Assembly: GCF_002243045.1 (NCBI RefSeq)
Contig: NZ_MBKP01000036.1
Location: 1-53,394 of the forward strand
Direction of reading: 5' to 3'
Source: Methanolobus psychrotolerans
Lineage (GTDB): Archaea > Halobacteriota > Methanosarcinia > Methanosarcinales > Methanosarcinaceae
Length of the DNA stretch: 53,394 bases
The notes under the pieces are model-generated. The model was not told the origin of the DNA and did not search any database. It saw only the letters and a list, made by a program, of their open reading frames with translations. This document shows, in pieces, positions 27,379-37,316 of this stretch. Position numbers and translations under genes: made by a program. Each line of letters begins with the position of its first letter. The stretch's first letter is position 1.

Positions 27379-27466
27379 GCGGGAGTCGCCCAGCCAGGTC
27401 AAAGGCGCTAGATTCAGAGTCTAGTCTCGTAGGAGTTCGTGCGTTCGAATCGCATCTCCCGCACCA
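27379..27466 (+). tRNA. tRNA-Leu(CAG) with encoded CCA
   Basis: A class II tRNA with acceptor GCGGGAG/CTCCCGC. The anticodon stem CTAGA/TCTAG holds loop TTCAGAG, giving anticodon CAG. The T arm is GTGCG-TTCGAAT-CGCAT. CCA is encoded. It is close in sequence to the tRNA-Leu(GAG) pair at 11.4-11.7 kb but differs in the anticodon stem and T arm. Confidence 0.96.
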
Positions 27467-27612
27467 AGCACTATTTTAGGACAATATTTTTCTGTATTTA
27501 TTAACTTGAAATCTTGTTTTATTGTTATTTCTCTTCATCAACGATTTATACCTCTCCATTTCATATTCTCATCTAATCAATCCAAACAACCCCGAAAACA
27601 GAGGAACACACC

Positions 27613-28191
27613 ATGAAGGTAGTCGCTATAAACGGAAGTCCACGAAAAGAAGGCAATACTGCTGCTCTGCTGAAAGAACTAACATCCAAACTTGAAGCTG
27701 AAGGAATAGAAACCGAACTCGTACACATAGGCGGGAAGAAGGTTCACGGCTGTACTGCATGTATGAAATGCTTTGAGATGAAGAACGGTCTTTGTGTATT
27801 TGATGACGATGGCATCAATGAGTGTATCGTAAAGATGAGGGAAGCTGACGGGATTGTCATCGGCTCACCAACATATTTTGCTGATGTTTCCACCGAAGTA
27901 AAAGCGCTCATTGACCGTGCAGGATTCGTTTCTATAGCAAATGGTGGATTACTTGCTAGGAAAGTCGGTGCTGCTGTCATAGCTGTGCGCAGGGCAGGAG
28001 CGGTGCATGCTTACGATACTATCAACCATCTCTTTGGTATTTCCAGCATGATAACCGTGGGGTCATCTTACTGGAATCTGGGTGTCGGGCTGAATCCGGG
28101 GGATGTCAATGATGATGCTGAAGGGATGCTGACCATGGGTAATCTTGCTTCGAATATGGCGTGGCTATTGAAGAAGATCAATTCTGAATAA
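27613..28191 (+). CDS. Iron-sulfur flavoprotein (Isf-like NAD(P)H-dependent FMN reductase family)
   Basis: A 192-residue flavodoxin-fold protein. The FMN phosphate loop INGSPRKEGNT is at residues 6-16. The compact cluster motif C47-x2-C50-x2-C53-x7-C61 is that of Isf, an FMN and 4Fe-4S protein of methanogens used in electron transfer and oxidative-stress response. SPTYFADVSTEVKALIDR is the second flavin loop. It stands alone between tRNA-Leu(CAG) and a convergent phosphoesterase, with no ribosome-binding site other than GAGGAACAC. Confidence 0.88.
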   Translation: MKVVAINGSPRKEGNTAALLKELTSKLEAEGIETELVHIGGKKVHGCTACMKCFEMKNGLCVFDDDGINECIVKMREADGIVIGSPTYFADVSTEVKALIDRAGFVSIANGGLLARKVGAAVIAVRRAGAVHAYDTINHLFGISSMITVGSSYWNLGVGLNPGDVNDDAEGMLTMGNLASNMAWLLKKINSE

Positions 28192-28252
28192 AGGTAAAAC
28201 AGGAACAAAATAAAAAAGGAAAAATTGATTTTCCTGCAGGGAATTTGCAGAT

Positions 28253-29068
28253 CTATCCTGTAAATTCCTTTAGCATCACTTCATCATTAACGATCTCAAT
28301 ATACTCTAATTTCTTATCATCGCCAAAACCCCAGCTGCCTGTATTTGCAACCTTATTTTCCTTTTTTAAATATTGGTGGTGGGTATGGCCATAGATTAAA
28401 TGTTGTCCAGGGTGTATGTCGAACAGGAAATGTCTTGTCTCAGCTCCTGCAAGCTCTTCAATCGGTTCAATGACATTATGCTTATTGAAGTTCCTGATTC
28501 TTTCCTCCGGCGGCTTCATCATTGATCGAAGCGCATCCAGAGGATTTTCAGGAATTCGTTTTAACGAATCCAATATTGATCTACTTGACTGGAATAATTT
28601 CCATGCAGCATCAGCAGCATTACCAGTGTCATCTCCAGCAAGGCACATTTGCTCGCTGAAGGTTTCGTATGTTTTCATAGACTTGTAATACGGGTTACAC
28701 AACACCTCCAGCTGGTAACCATGAAAGAAGAAAAACTCCTGGTTTTTACTCTTTATTACAGTTGATTTCTTCACCTCGAAAGGAAAGTTCTTTCCCAAAA
28801 GTTCACTGAGCCTCAGTAAATAAAAGTCATGATTTCCCACAATATAATGGACTTTCATTTTATCTGCCAGATCATTTAGTAGTGTCAACGATCTTGAACA
28901 CTCAAGAACCGCTTTTATAAAATCTCGTCTCCATATATCAATTATATCTCCAAGAAGAACTAAATGTTCAACCCCTTTAAGTTTTGCCTCTTCGATAAAA
29001 TTGACGAATTCTTGCTCTTTTGCTCCCTTCATACCAAGATGTACATCTGAAACTGCTATAATTGACAT
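28253..29068 (-). CDS. Calcineurin-like metallophosphoesterase
   Basis: A 271-residue phosphoesterase with all the metal-binding motifs: SDVHLG (residues 7-12), LLGDIIDIW, VGNHD and IYGHTH. The order and the DIIDIW form resemble the LpxH-like branch, but archaea make no lipid A, so the substrate is unknown; nucleotide or phospholipid headgroups are possible. A helical insert of about 80 residues sits between GNHD and the last motif. It converges with the Isf-like gene. Confidence 0.82.
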   Translation of the reverse strand: MSIIAVSDVHLGMKGAKEQEFVNFIEEAKLKGVEHLVLLGDIIDIWRRDFIKAVLECSRSLTLLNDLADKMKVHYIVGNHDFYLLRLSELLGKNFPFEVKKSTVIKSKNQEFFFFHGYQLEVLCNPYYKSMKTYETFSEQMCLAGDDTGNAADAAWKLFQSSRSILDSLKRIPENPLDALRSMMKPPEERIRNFNKHNVIEPIEELAGAETRHFLFDIHPGQHLIYGHTHHQYLKKENKVANTGSWGFGDDKKLEYIEIVNDEVMLKEFTG

Positions 29069-29595
29069 AAATCTCCCTCAAGAAATGCGTTCCATCTCAC
29101 ATATGTAAAATTAGTAGGTTTCTACCAACCGGTGTGATAATGAAGTAGCTTTATTATAATATCTAAAATCTTTTTTGAAGCATAATTTCTAATCTATTTT
29201 TCTGTCCTATATTTAGAAACAATATCCTTTATCACTATTACATATTGATATGATAAGGTAAATATACGGAAGGGGCATCAGGAGTTCCTCTCCTTGTCCA
29301 TTCTTCCGGCATTTTCAATGGTTTTTGTTAGACTTCTATTAATTAATACCAACAGCTATTCTCCTCCTTCAATGAACTATACTGTACTTTGATGCATAAT
29401 AAAGTACAATAAAGTTTGAATATGTTTTTGTTCTGTCTGGCTTCTTATTAGTCTCTGGAAGTCTATCATGTTTCCTGATTCAGGTATAAGTTAAGCCGGA
29501 TCTGGCATTTTGGGGATGGCAAGTTATTCATACTTATTTATCCTTTAAAGGTCATTATCTAGTTTATACCCTTATCAACTGAATTCCTGGTTAAA
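29069..29595. other. Intergenic region upstream of thrC
   Basis: 527 bases with no convincing gene. An inverted repeat GTACTTT/AAAGTAC (29384-29407) lies in the middle. The last 50 bases contain cttatttatcc (about 29535), a possible TATA box for thrC, and the thrC start has only a poor ribosome-binding site. Confidence 0.5.
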
Positions 29596-30939
29596 ATGAA
29601 ACTCTATAGCACAAATCTTAAGGCGCCGGAAGTTAGCTTTCAGGAGGCTCTGATCACAGGGCTTGCACCGGACAGGGGGCTTTACATGCCAAAGAGCCTT
29701 CCGACCTTCTCTAAGGAAGAGATCGACTATTTCAGGGATGCACCATATCCTGAGATCGCGTACAGGGTCCTGAGCAAGGTCCTTGAAGGCGAAGTTGACG
29801 AAGAGTCACTGAAAGCGCTCACTTTTGACGCTTACAACTATGATGTTCCTCTTGAGAAAATAGATGAGCAGACTTACATAATGAGGCTTGACAGAGGACC
29901 CACAGCTTCCTTTAAGGACTTTGCAGCCCGCATGATGGCAAGGCTCATGCAGCATTACCTCAGCAAAGAGAACAAGAGCCTGACCATCCTCACAGCGACC
30001 TCCGGAGATACCGGCAGTGCCGTTGCTCATGCATTCTATGGGCTTGACAACATAAAGGTCATCGTACTCTTCCCAACCGACGAGGTATCTGACCGCCAGC
30101 GTAAGCAGATGACAACCCTGAACCAGAACATCACAGCTATCTCAATAGATGGCAAATTCGATGACTGCCAGGCAATGGTAAAGCAGGCTTTTGCAGACGA
30201 GGATCTCACTCATTTCAATCTCTCCTCCGCAAATTCAATTAACATTGGTCGTCTTGTCCCGCAATCTATCTACTACATCTATGCATATGCAAGACTCAGG
30301 AACTACCCGGATGATATCATATTCTCGATTCCCTCTGGCAACTTTGGTAATATGATGGGCTGTGTCCTGGCAAGGACCATGGGCGTCCCTATAAGAAAGA
30401 TAATTGCGTCTGTGAATGAGAACGATGAGGTCCCTCATTTCCTTAGTACCGGTAACTATGAGAAGATTGTTCCATCAAAGAACTGCCTTTCAAATGCAAT
30501 GAACGTGGGACACCCAAGTAATCTTGCAAGGCTTATCGCTGTTTATAGCGGTGAAATGGATGAGAAGGGTACTATCAGCAAAGAGCCTGACATGGAAAAG
30601 CTCAGGGATGATATTTACTCCGGCTCTGTCACAGATAGTGAGACCAAGGCTACAATAAGGGATATTTACGAGAAGTATAACATTCTTATCGAACCACATG
30701 GTGCAGTAGGTATAAAAGGGCTGCTTGATTACAGGTCTCAAACAGGTGATAATACACTTGCAGTAACACTGGAAACAGCAGACCCTGCAAAGTTTCCTGA
30801 ACATGTAAAAGCCGAAACAGGTGTTGAGCCTGAGCTTCCTCAAAGCCTGAAGGAGATCGAGGCAAGGGAAGAACACATGGATTATCTTGGTACGGATTAT
30901 GCAAGTTTTAAGAAATACCTGCAGGAAAAGCTCGGATGA
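29596..30939 (+). CDS. thrC: Threonine synthase
   Basis: A 447-residue PLP enzyme that turns O-phosphohomoserine into threonine. The lysine that binds PLP is K107 in GPTASFKDFAAR, and ILTATSGDTGSAVAHAF and FSIPSGNFGNMMG are conserved. The N-terminal MKLYSTNLKAPEVSFQEALITGLAPDRGLYMP is that of the longer, E. coli-like type, not the short archaeal type, so this branch may have been acquired from bacteria. No strong ribosome-binding site is seen. Confidence 0.95.
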   Translation: MKLYSTNLKAPEVSFQEALITGLAPDRGLYMPKSLPTFSKEEIDYFRDAPYPEIAYRVLSKVLEGEVDEESLKALTFDAYNYDVPLEKIDEQTYIMRLDRGPTASFKDFAARMMARLMQHYLSKENKSLTILTATSGDTGSAVAHAFYGLDNIKVIVLFPTDEVSDRQRKQMTTLNQNITAISIDGKFDDCQAMVKQAFADEDLTHFNLSSANSINIGRLVPQSIYYIYAYARLRNYPDDIIFSIPSGNFGNMMGCVLARTMGVPIRKIIASVNENDEVPHFLSTGNYEKIVPSKNCLSNAMNVGHPSNLARLIAVYSGEMDEKGTISKEPDMEKLRDDIYSGSVTDSETKATIRDIYEKYNILIEPHGAVGIKGLLDYRSQTGDNTLAVTLETADPAKFPEHVKAETGVEPELPQSLKEIEAREEHMDYLGTDYASFKKYLQEKLG

Positions 30940-30946
30940 GCTTTTC
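30925..30946 (+). terminator. Hairpin across the thrC stop codon
   Basis: GAAAAGCTC and GAGCTTTTC form a perfect 9-bp stem with the loop GGAT; the TGA stop (30937-30939) is at the loop-stem border. A short T-rich stretch follows. It probably ends the thrC transcript. Confidence 0.5.
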
Positions 30947-31897
30947 TTACATCCATTTCAATAATCCTTTAAAATCAATAACAAAAGCATGTTTCGTTTT
31001 TCATTGTCCTTTAATATATTGTGAGGTGTACTTCTGGATACTGATCCTTCTAATAAATCGTGCTTATCAGAAAGATGTGGCAAATATTTTGGGATTTGTA
31101 CTTCCTTTCATCACTCCAAAGGTTGTAGTTGTCCTTCCTGCCCATCTTATCCGGGAGCAGGCACCTTCATGTTTTGTTCTAAGGGAGCATATCCGGATAC
31201 ATTAAAAAAGGGGTGTATGTGTTCTGAATGTTTCATATATGCAAAATTTGCTTTGCAAGGGGAGTATTTTTGCTTAGAATAATATCTTTTGATATATTCT
31301 TTGTTATATTTTCTTCTCGAATTCAACCTCATCATCATTATGCTCATTATATATTATAATGTAGATATATTTTTATAGTAGAAAAATATACTACTAATTG
31401 TGGCAAGATCTTCCAAGCAGAGATTGCCTCAATTGAAATGTACCGTCTAATAGTACGATGTGGACTTCATCCCAAATCCCCTCGGTAAAAATGAAATTGG
31501 ATTGCACGGAATTGTGGGCGTGATACCTTCCCTCTCGGTATCCAAAAACAGCATATTAAAAACGGAAAATGCTCACACTTCTAAACCAATGGGAAAATGA
31601 AGTAGGAGTATGAGCGATTTCAAAGTGGGGTATAGTGGATAATGGAGTATGAGCGGGTTCGGGGTGCCATTCCAGGATCTTCCGGATGGTTCCGGGGTTA
31701 TTGTCAGCATTATTGCCAATGGGGTTATTGGCAATAAGATATTTTCCTGCTTTTGCAGGTAATCTTATTTTTTTAGTTTATAGCTGCAATAGTTATTTCT
31801 TATGTGTCTAATATATTATGATGTAGTACACTCCGTGCACTATTTGCCAATATTTAGTTATCATTAGGTTTTTATAATAATCGACCGGTGTTACTTA
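30940..31897. other. Gene-poor region with structured segment
   Basis: Nearly 1 kb without a recognisable protein gene; the open frames here are short and show no known family. The stretch 31340-31390 is very AT-rich with several TATA-like runs. From about 31390 to 31775 the base mix is higher in G and C and contains stem-loops: GATACC/GGTATC near 31540, two copies of GGAGTATGAGCG (about 31606 and 31645), and the paired hairpins described at 31711-31774. It could hold a noncoding RNA or a decayed gene. Confidence 0.45.
31711..31774 (+). terminator. Tandem hairpins with T8 tract
   Basis: First hairpin: ATTGCCAAT/ATTGGCAAT, a perfect 9-bp stem with a GGGGTT loop (about 31712-31735). Second: AAGAT-CCTGC-TTTT-GCAGG-ATCTT (31736-31766) with an internal bulge, followed by A and TTTTTTT. 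This is the strongest terminator-like structure in the window and has no annotated gene upstream on the same strand for more than 700 bases. Confidence 0.6.
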
Positions 31898-32749
31898 ATG
31901 AGTGAAAGAGGAGATTTTCAGATTCGCAAGATGAAGCGTTCAGATGTAGATATAGCTATTATGTGGGCAGAAGAAGAAGGCTGGAATCCTGGGATAAATG
32001 ATGCTGAGTGTTTTTACGCTGCAGATCCTTTCGGTTTCTTTATAGGTGAGCTTGATGATGAGCCTATATGCTGCATGTCAAATGTCATCTACGATGATAT
32101 GTTTGCATTCGCCGGTTTCTACGTTGTAAATCAAGAATACAGGAATCAAGGCTACGGAAACAGGCTTTTTGCTGAAGCCATGTCTTATGCAGGCAACCGA
32201 AACATTGGTGGTGACGGGGTAATGGAAATGCAGGAGAAGTATCAACAGAGGTCTGGTTTCACTTTTGCTTATTGCAACATCCGTTTTGAAGGTATCGGAG
32301 GCGGCAAAGAACCTGCTGGACTTGTCCCGGTTTCAGAAGTTCAATTTGACGCTCTTGCAGATTATGACAGTTTGCATTTTCCCTCCCGCCGTGAGAATTT
32401 CTTGCATGCATGGCTCTCTCAAAAAGGATGCAATTCATTTGTAAAACTTGACAAGTCGGATGCAATTTGTGGATATGGTGTTATAAGGCCATGTTTCACT
32501 GGCTTTAAAATAGGTCCGCTATTTGCTTCAGATCCTGAAATTGCGGAAGATCTATTTAATGGCCTCTTGTCCTCTGTTGGCGAAACACCCGTGTTCTTTG
32601 ATGTTCCTGAACCCAACAGGCAGGCATTAGATATCGCAAAAGCACACGGTATGACTAAGGTTTTTGAGACTTGCAGAATGTATACAAAAGAAGTTCCTAA
32701 GCTTCCAATTAACAATATTTTTGGTGTAACCAGTTTTGAATTAGGTTGA
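31898..32749 (+). CDS. GNAT N-acetyltransferase with second acetyltransferase-like domain (YitH type)
   Basis: A 283-residue protein. The N-terminal GNAT domain (about residues 6-125) has the acetyl-CoA motif VNQEYRNQGYGNRLFAEAM and YQQRSGF. The C-terminal 150 residues form a degenerate GNAT-like domain (FFDVPEPNRQALDIAKAHGM, then a final GVTSFELG), as in the YitH/HolE group. Substrate unknown. It starts after the structured gene-poor region and shares no strand partner nearby. Confidence 0.82.
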   Translation: MSERGDFQIRKMKRSDVDIAIMWAEEEGWNPGINDAECFYAADPFGFFIGELDDEPICCMSNVIYDDMFAFAGFYVVNQEYRNQGYGNRLFAEAMSYAGNRNIGGDGVMEMQEKYQQRSGFTFAYCNIRFEGIGGGKEPAGLVPVSEVQFDALADYDSLHFPSRRENFLHAWLSQKGCNSFVKLDKSDAICGYGVIRPCFTGFKIGPLFASDPEIAEDLFNGLLSSVGETPVFFDVPEPNRQALDIAKAHGMTKVFETCRMYTKEVPKLPINNIFGVTSFELG

Positions 32750-32896
32750 AAGATAACTATTTCTCAAATTGGCGGAATAATATCCTTTATTTCTGTTATC
32801 TATGGCTCTGTAGGTCTTATTATCCTCTAAGATATATTCATGATTGTTTGTTTCAAATTTCTTTATATATCATGGGGTTATTCCTGCAAAGCCAGG

Positions 32897-33880
32897 ATGA
32901 TATCCACTAAAAGTAGCAACTATTCTTATATAGAGCTTATAATTTCATGTACAATATTTGGAGCTAGTGGAATCTTTATAAAGCACATTTATGAAATGCA
33001 AACAGCATCTATAATCTTTTACAGGCTTATATTTGGATTCACACTGCTATTGGCCTATTGCATATTAACTAAAAAGTACAAGATGCTTTATTTGGGCAAA
33101 AAGAAGCTTTTTATTCTTTTAATTGCGATATTCAATGTTTTGACTCTTTACACTTACTTCAGCTCTATAAAATATGCAGGTGTTTCATTAGCTGTTCTGT
33201 TGCTTTACACTGCTCCTGTATATGTTGCATTACTATCTCCTTTTTTTCTAAAAGAAAAAAGAACAAAACGTGGCATTTTTTCCATGTTAGTCTCAATAGC
33301 CGGGATTCTTATTATCATATTGCCTGGAAGCAGTGCATCTGGGTATGATGCCTGTCTTTTAACAGGTATTGTCCTTGGTATCCTGTCAGGTCTTTCGTAC
33401 AGTGGTACCATCATGACTGTAAGTTATCTGAAAGACGAATATTCCGGAATTGCCCAGTTGTTCTGGTCAACGTTGATCAGTTTGCTGATTCTGTTGCCTT
33501 TTGGTAGCAAAGTTCCTGCAGACATTTTTTTCATGAACATGCGTACTCTTTTTCTCTTCGGACTGATAACTACAGCTTTTGCTTCAGTCCTCTATCTTAA
33601 CAGTGTTGCAAAAATTCGCGCACAGACCGTAAGTGTACTCGCACTGCTTGAACCAGTAAGTGGCATATTCTTCGGATTCCTGTTCCTTCACGAACCAATA
33701 TTCCTGAATACGATACAAGGGTGTTTCTTCATAATACTGGGTGCATTCATCCTCATTTATGAGCCGGGAAATGCAGCTATCATGTCTTTGAAAAGCTCAG
33801 GAACTTACTTGTCGGTAATTGGTAAAAATAAATTATTAAATATCCCGTCAATATATTCTTCATGGATCTTTAAAAAGTAA
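32897..33880 (+). CDS. DMT-family transporter with EamA domains
   Basis: A 327-residue membrane protein with about ten hydrophobic segments in two EamA repeats. The first opens with IELIISCTIFGASGIFIKHI, and the second closes with LLEPVSGIFFGFLFLHEPIFLNTIQGCFFIILGAFILIYEP, which is a well-conserved EamA ending. Such proteins export amino acids or metabolites. An ATG at 32840 would add 19 residues; ATG 32897 fits the first helix better. The gene is AT-rich compared with its neighbours. Confidence 0.85.
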   Translation: MISTKSSNYSYIELIISCTIFGASGIFIKHIYEMQTASIIFYRLIFGFTLLLAYCILTKKYKMLYLGKKKLFILLIAIFNVLTLYTYFSSIKYAGVSLAVLLLYTAPVYVALLSPFFLKEKRTKRGIFSMLVSIAGILIIILPGSSASGYDACLLTGIVLGILSGLSYSGTIMTVSYLKDEYSGIAQLFWSTLISLLILLPFGSKVPADIFFMNMRTLFLFGLITTAFASVLYLNSVAKIRAQTVSVLALLEPVSGIFFGFLFLHEPIFLNTIQGCFFIILGAFILIYEPGNAAIMSLKSSGTYLSVIGKNKLLNIPSIYSSWIFKK

Positions 33881-33883
33881 TCT

Positions 33884-34279
33884 CTATTTTCTGCTAAATA
33901 GTGCTATTGAAATTATAATGAAGACCGGTAGTATTATGGTAGAGAATTCCGGAATTTCATGATTTTCTTTCTCCGTGCCATCATCTGAATCATTATCAGT
34001 GTTTTTGTCATTGTTGAACTCGTCTCTAGTAGTCTTAGAAGATACTGTGCTGTGTCCTGTATGTTTCCACCACCCGACTACTTCTTCAGCAGGTGTATTG
34101 TCTGTTGTTGACATCAAAAGTGTTTTTTCGGAAGTAATACCTGATGGGTTATCTGTTATATTTGTTATATTTTCAAAATCCTCATAAACTGTTTTTTCCA
34201 GTGGTATTTGCGTTACCACTATAAGTAGCAGAAAAAGTATGAACCCCGCAATAGCATGGTATTTAGTAAAAGCCACCAT
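33884..34279 (-). CDS. Small surface protein with PEF-CTERM sorting signal
   Basis: A 131-residue protein with an N-terminal signal helix (about residues 9-24, FILFLLLIVVTQIP), a Thr/Asn/Asp-rich low-complexity middle, and a C-terminal IPEF (109-112) followed by a hydrophobic helix and FSRK. That tail is the PEF-CTERM type, known in archaea as a signal for an archaeosortase that cuts the tail and anchors the protein. The middle contains no known domain. The gene converges with the EamA transporter, with 3 bases between stops. The cognate archaeosortase is not in the window. Confidence 0.75.
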   Translation of the reverse strand: MVAFTKYHAIAGFILFLLLIVVTQIPLEKTVYEDFENITNITDNPSGITSEKTLLMSTTDNTPAEEVVGWWKHTGHSTVSSKTTRDEFNNDKNTDNDSDDGTEKENHEIPEFSTIILPVFIIISIALFSRK

Positions 34280-34563
34280 TCTTTATCTCCTCAATCCTGA
34301 TTAAATAGGATCAATCTGTCTCCTACTTTTATGTATTGCGTGAAATATATATCTTTCTATATACGTAGTGAAAAAATATTCATTGTTTGTAAGACAAACT
34401 AATTTACACCGGTGCTGCAAAACTATGTAGTGTCTTTCAGATCATGCCGTTTGCGACATCTATTAACATAGGTGTTTCAAATTGGTGTTGAGCAGATACT
34501 GGATATTAATTTTGGACACCAAAAAGGTTTAAAGTTAAAAATCCTATACACAGTAGCATCATT

Positions 34564-35274
34564 ATGAAAATTCATTGTCTGGTTCATCTGGAATTCGAAA
34601 CCCTTGGTAATATCAGAGAATGGGCATGCAGTAAAGGCTATTCTATATCCGTAAGCATGCCATCTGCAAATTCATTTTTCCCACAGCCTGATGACTTTGA
34701 TCTCCTCATAATAATGGGTGGGCTGATGAGCGTTTACCAGGAGGCAGAGTATCAGTGGCTGAAGAATGAAAAAGAATATGTAAAAGCTGTAATCGGATCT
34801 AGCAAAGCTGTTTATGGAGTCTGCTTTGGTGCCCAGATGCTTTCCGAAATATTAGGCGGGACAGTATCGAAAAACAAGTTCAGGGAAATCGGCTGGCACA
34901 AAGTCAGGTCACTGGCAGTATTTCATGAAGATCACACTCTATTTCATGTACCGTATGAATTAATTGCTTTCCATTGGCATGGTGATACCTTTACTCTTCC
35001 AGAAGGTGCAAGACGTCTATTTGAAAGTGAAGCCTGCATGGAGCAGGGTTTCATCTATGGGAGCAATGTACTTGCAGTGCAGTTCCATCCGGAAGTTGAT
35101 GAGGATTGTGTGGACAATCTGCTCGTAAATTGCAGTTCAGATCTTATAGACGGAAAGTACATTCAATCGGAATATTATATTCGTAGTAGAACTGATATGA
35201 TCAAATCTTCTTCTGATCTGATGTTTGCAATACTTGATTGGTTTGAAGGCAATATCATGCAAAAGAGAAACTAG
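34564..35274 (+). CDS. Class I glutamine amidotransferase (GuaA-like domain protein)
   Basis: A 236-residue protein with the class I GATase fold. The triad is visible: Cys87 in YGVCFGAQ, His175 and Glu177 in QFHPEVD. It has no synthetase domain, so it is one of the stand-alone members related to the GMP synthase amidotransferase domain; gamma-glutamyl hydrolase activity on small amides is possible. The end (residues 185-236) is less conserved. TATA-like AT runs precede it, and the ATG has no strong ribosome-binding site. Confidence 0.82.
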   Translation: MKIHCLVHLEFETLGNIREWACSKGYSISVSMPSANSFFPQPDDFDLLIIMGGLMSVYQEAEYQWLKNEKEYVKAVIGSSKAVYGVCFGAQMLSEILGGTVSKNKFREIGWHKVRSLAVFHEDHTLFHVPYELIAFHWHGDTFTLPEGARRLFESEACMEQGFIYGSNVLAVQFHPEVDEDCVDNLLVNCSSDLIDGKYIQSEYYIRSRTDMIKSSSDLMFAILDWFEGNIMQKRN

Positions 35275-35506
35275 TTTCATCTTCGGTCGATGTAACGACT
35301 CTAAAGCAACTAAAGGTGTTCCATTCTGGATAACGAACCTGATGTACAGGACAAGCATGGAAAAGTGACTACTTCTTCTGCCAGCCGTATAACTTCTCAT
35401 ATATGAAATATGTACCTATACACTGAATACTTATACATATAGAGTTCGATATAAATACAGGTTCATAATAATTCATAAAAAGAGGGATATGAGGACATGC
35501 CTCATA

Positions 35507-35842
<336 letters not shown>

Positions 35843-35852
35843 TCACATCACC

Positions 35853-37049
35853 TCAGGCTGTTGTGGATTCTCCGTGCTGGGATATATCAAGTCCAACATA
35901 TTCTTCTTCTTCGGTCACCCGCAATCCCATTACTTTGTCTACTATCTTGGCAAGTATGTATGTCATTACGAATGCATAGATTATAGCAACAGAAGCATCA
36001 AGGATCTGTATCAAAAACTGGTGTGTGTTTCCGTAAATAAGTCCGTCAACTCCTCCAATGGCTGCGCTTGCAAATATTCCTGTTGCAATTGCTCCCCAAA
36101 AACCCCCCATTCCATGAATTGCCCATGCATCAAGACTTTCATCAAGTCCCTTACGCACACGGAATAGCAATGCTCCGTAACAGAGTAGTCCGGCAAAACC
36201 GCCTATTATTATGGCAGACATCGGGCCAACAAAACCGGAGGCTGGTGTAATGGCTACAAGACCTGCAACAGCTCCACTAACAAGACCCAGGGAACTTGGT
36301 TTGCCTTTGATCCATGATGCTGCCATCCAGGTAATCGCTCCTGCTGCGGCAGAGACATTGGTAACCACAAGTGCATTGACGGCAAGTCCGTTTGCTGCAA
36401 GGGCGCTTCCTGCATTGAATGCAAACCATCCAAACCAAAGAAGTGCTCCTCCGAGGAGAGTTGTTGTTATGTTCTCTGCCTCCATGCTGTACTTGCCGAA
36501 TCCGGCACGGCTGCCTATAACAAGAGCAAGGGCAAGAGCACCGAATCCTGAGCTTATGTGTACTACAGTGCCACCTGCAAAATCAAGTGCACCTATGCTA
36601 CCTGCCCAGCCGCCCCCCCACGCCCAGTGGGCAAGTGGATCATATACCAGGGTTGTCCAGAGTAATCCAAAAACAATAAAAGAGCTCAATTTGATACGTT
36701 CCGCAACACCTGATGTGAGGATTGCCAGTGTGACTCCTGCAAAAACGAGTTGAAATGCCATAAATAACATGTCAGGAATTCCTTCGCCGTCCAGTCCTAC
36801 GCCTGCAAGGCATAAGTGATCAAGGCCACCGATAAATCCTGAGATGTCAGTTCCAAAGGCAAGGGTATATCCGATTGTAACCCACTGGATACTTACAATG
36901 GCAAAGGAAACAAAAGCCATGGCTATCATCGAAATTATGTTCTTACTGCGCACCATTCCGCCGTAAAATAGTCCTACTCCCGGGGTCATAAGCATGACCA
37001 TGGCGGTACAGATAATGATGAATGCTGTATCTCCTGTGTCAAGTACCAC
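35853..37049 (-). CDS. amt: Ammonium transporter
   Basis: A 398-residue Amt channel with about eleven membrane helices. The pore His pair is His164 ([10 protein letters not shown]) and His312 ([10 protein letters not shown]), and Asp137 lies in YDPLAHW. It brings ammonium into the cell and is gated by the PII protein encoded just downstream. The start is GTG 37049, preceded by AGGTGAT. It is divergent from the gene at 37317; I saw no clear NrpR-type operator in the 267-base gap. Confidence 0.95.
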   Translation of the reverse strand: MVLDTGDTAFIIICTAMVMLMTPGVGLFYGGMVRSKNIISMIAMAFVSFAIVSIQWVTIGYTLAFGTDISGFIGGLDHLCLAGVGLDGEGIPDMLFMAFQLVFAGVTLAILTSGVAERIKLSSFIVFGLLWTTLVYDPLAHWAWGGGWAGSIGALDFAGGTVVHISSGFGALALALVIGSRAGFGKYSMEAENITTTLLGGALLWFGWFAFNAGSALAANGLAVNALVVTNVSAAAGAITWMAASWIKGKPSSLGLVSGAVAGLVAITPASGFVGPMSAIIIGGFAGLLCYGALLFRVRKGLDESLDAWAIHGMGGFWGAIATGIFASAAIGGVDGLIYGNTHQFLIQILDASVAIIYAFVMTYILAKIVDKVMGLRVTEEEEYVGLDISQHGESTTA

Positions 37050-37316
37050 TTACATCACCTGTTTTTTTGAATTATAATTTATTGTCTGTTCCATAGTTCC
37101 ACCTAAATTTAATATTTGGTAAATAGAAGTCTGCAATATCCTTCCCTTTTCCTATTCCCTTATATTTAAAACAATTGGTCAAATCCACAGACTGTCATTG
37201 TAATACTTATAGTATTTGTAGTTACTCAGGGATGTATGTGAAATACAGTCATATCACAAGTCTTTTAAGTACATTCATTATTTTCGGTTTATACAATAAA
37301 CTGGAGGTTGGTCTTT

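Noticed and set aside
29384-29407. Inverted repeat GTACTTT/AAAGTAC upstream of thrC as an operator
   Set aside because: It is short, AT-rich and about 190 bases from the gene; it could be chance.
30936-31205. An 89-codon frame after thrC
   Set aside because: It overlaps the terminator hairpin of thrC, has no ribosome-binding site and no known domain; the residue mix looks like translated noncoding sequence.
31642-31737. Short frames starting at the repeated GGAGTATGAGCG blocks
   Set aside because: They are about 31-37 codons long and run into the hairpins; no family recognised. The region is better described as possible RNA.
37050-37316. NrpR-type operator (GGAA-N6-TTCC or similar) between amt and the divergent gene
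   Set aside because: Only partial GGAAC repeats are present (two copies 2 bases apart on the amt strand); no proper dyad was found.
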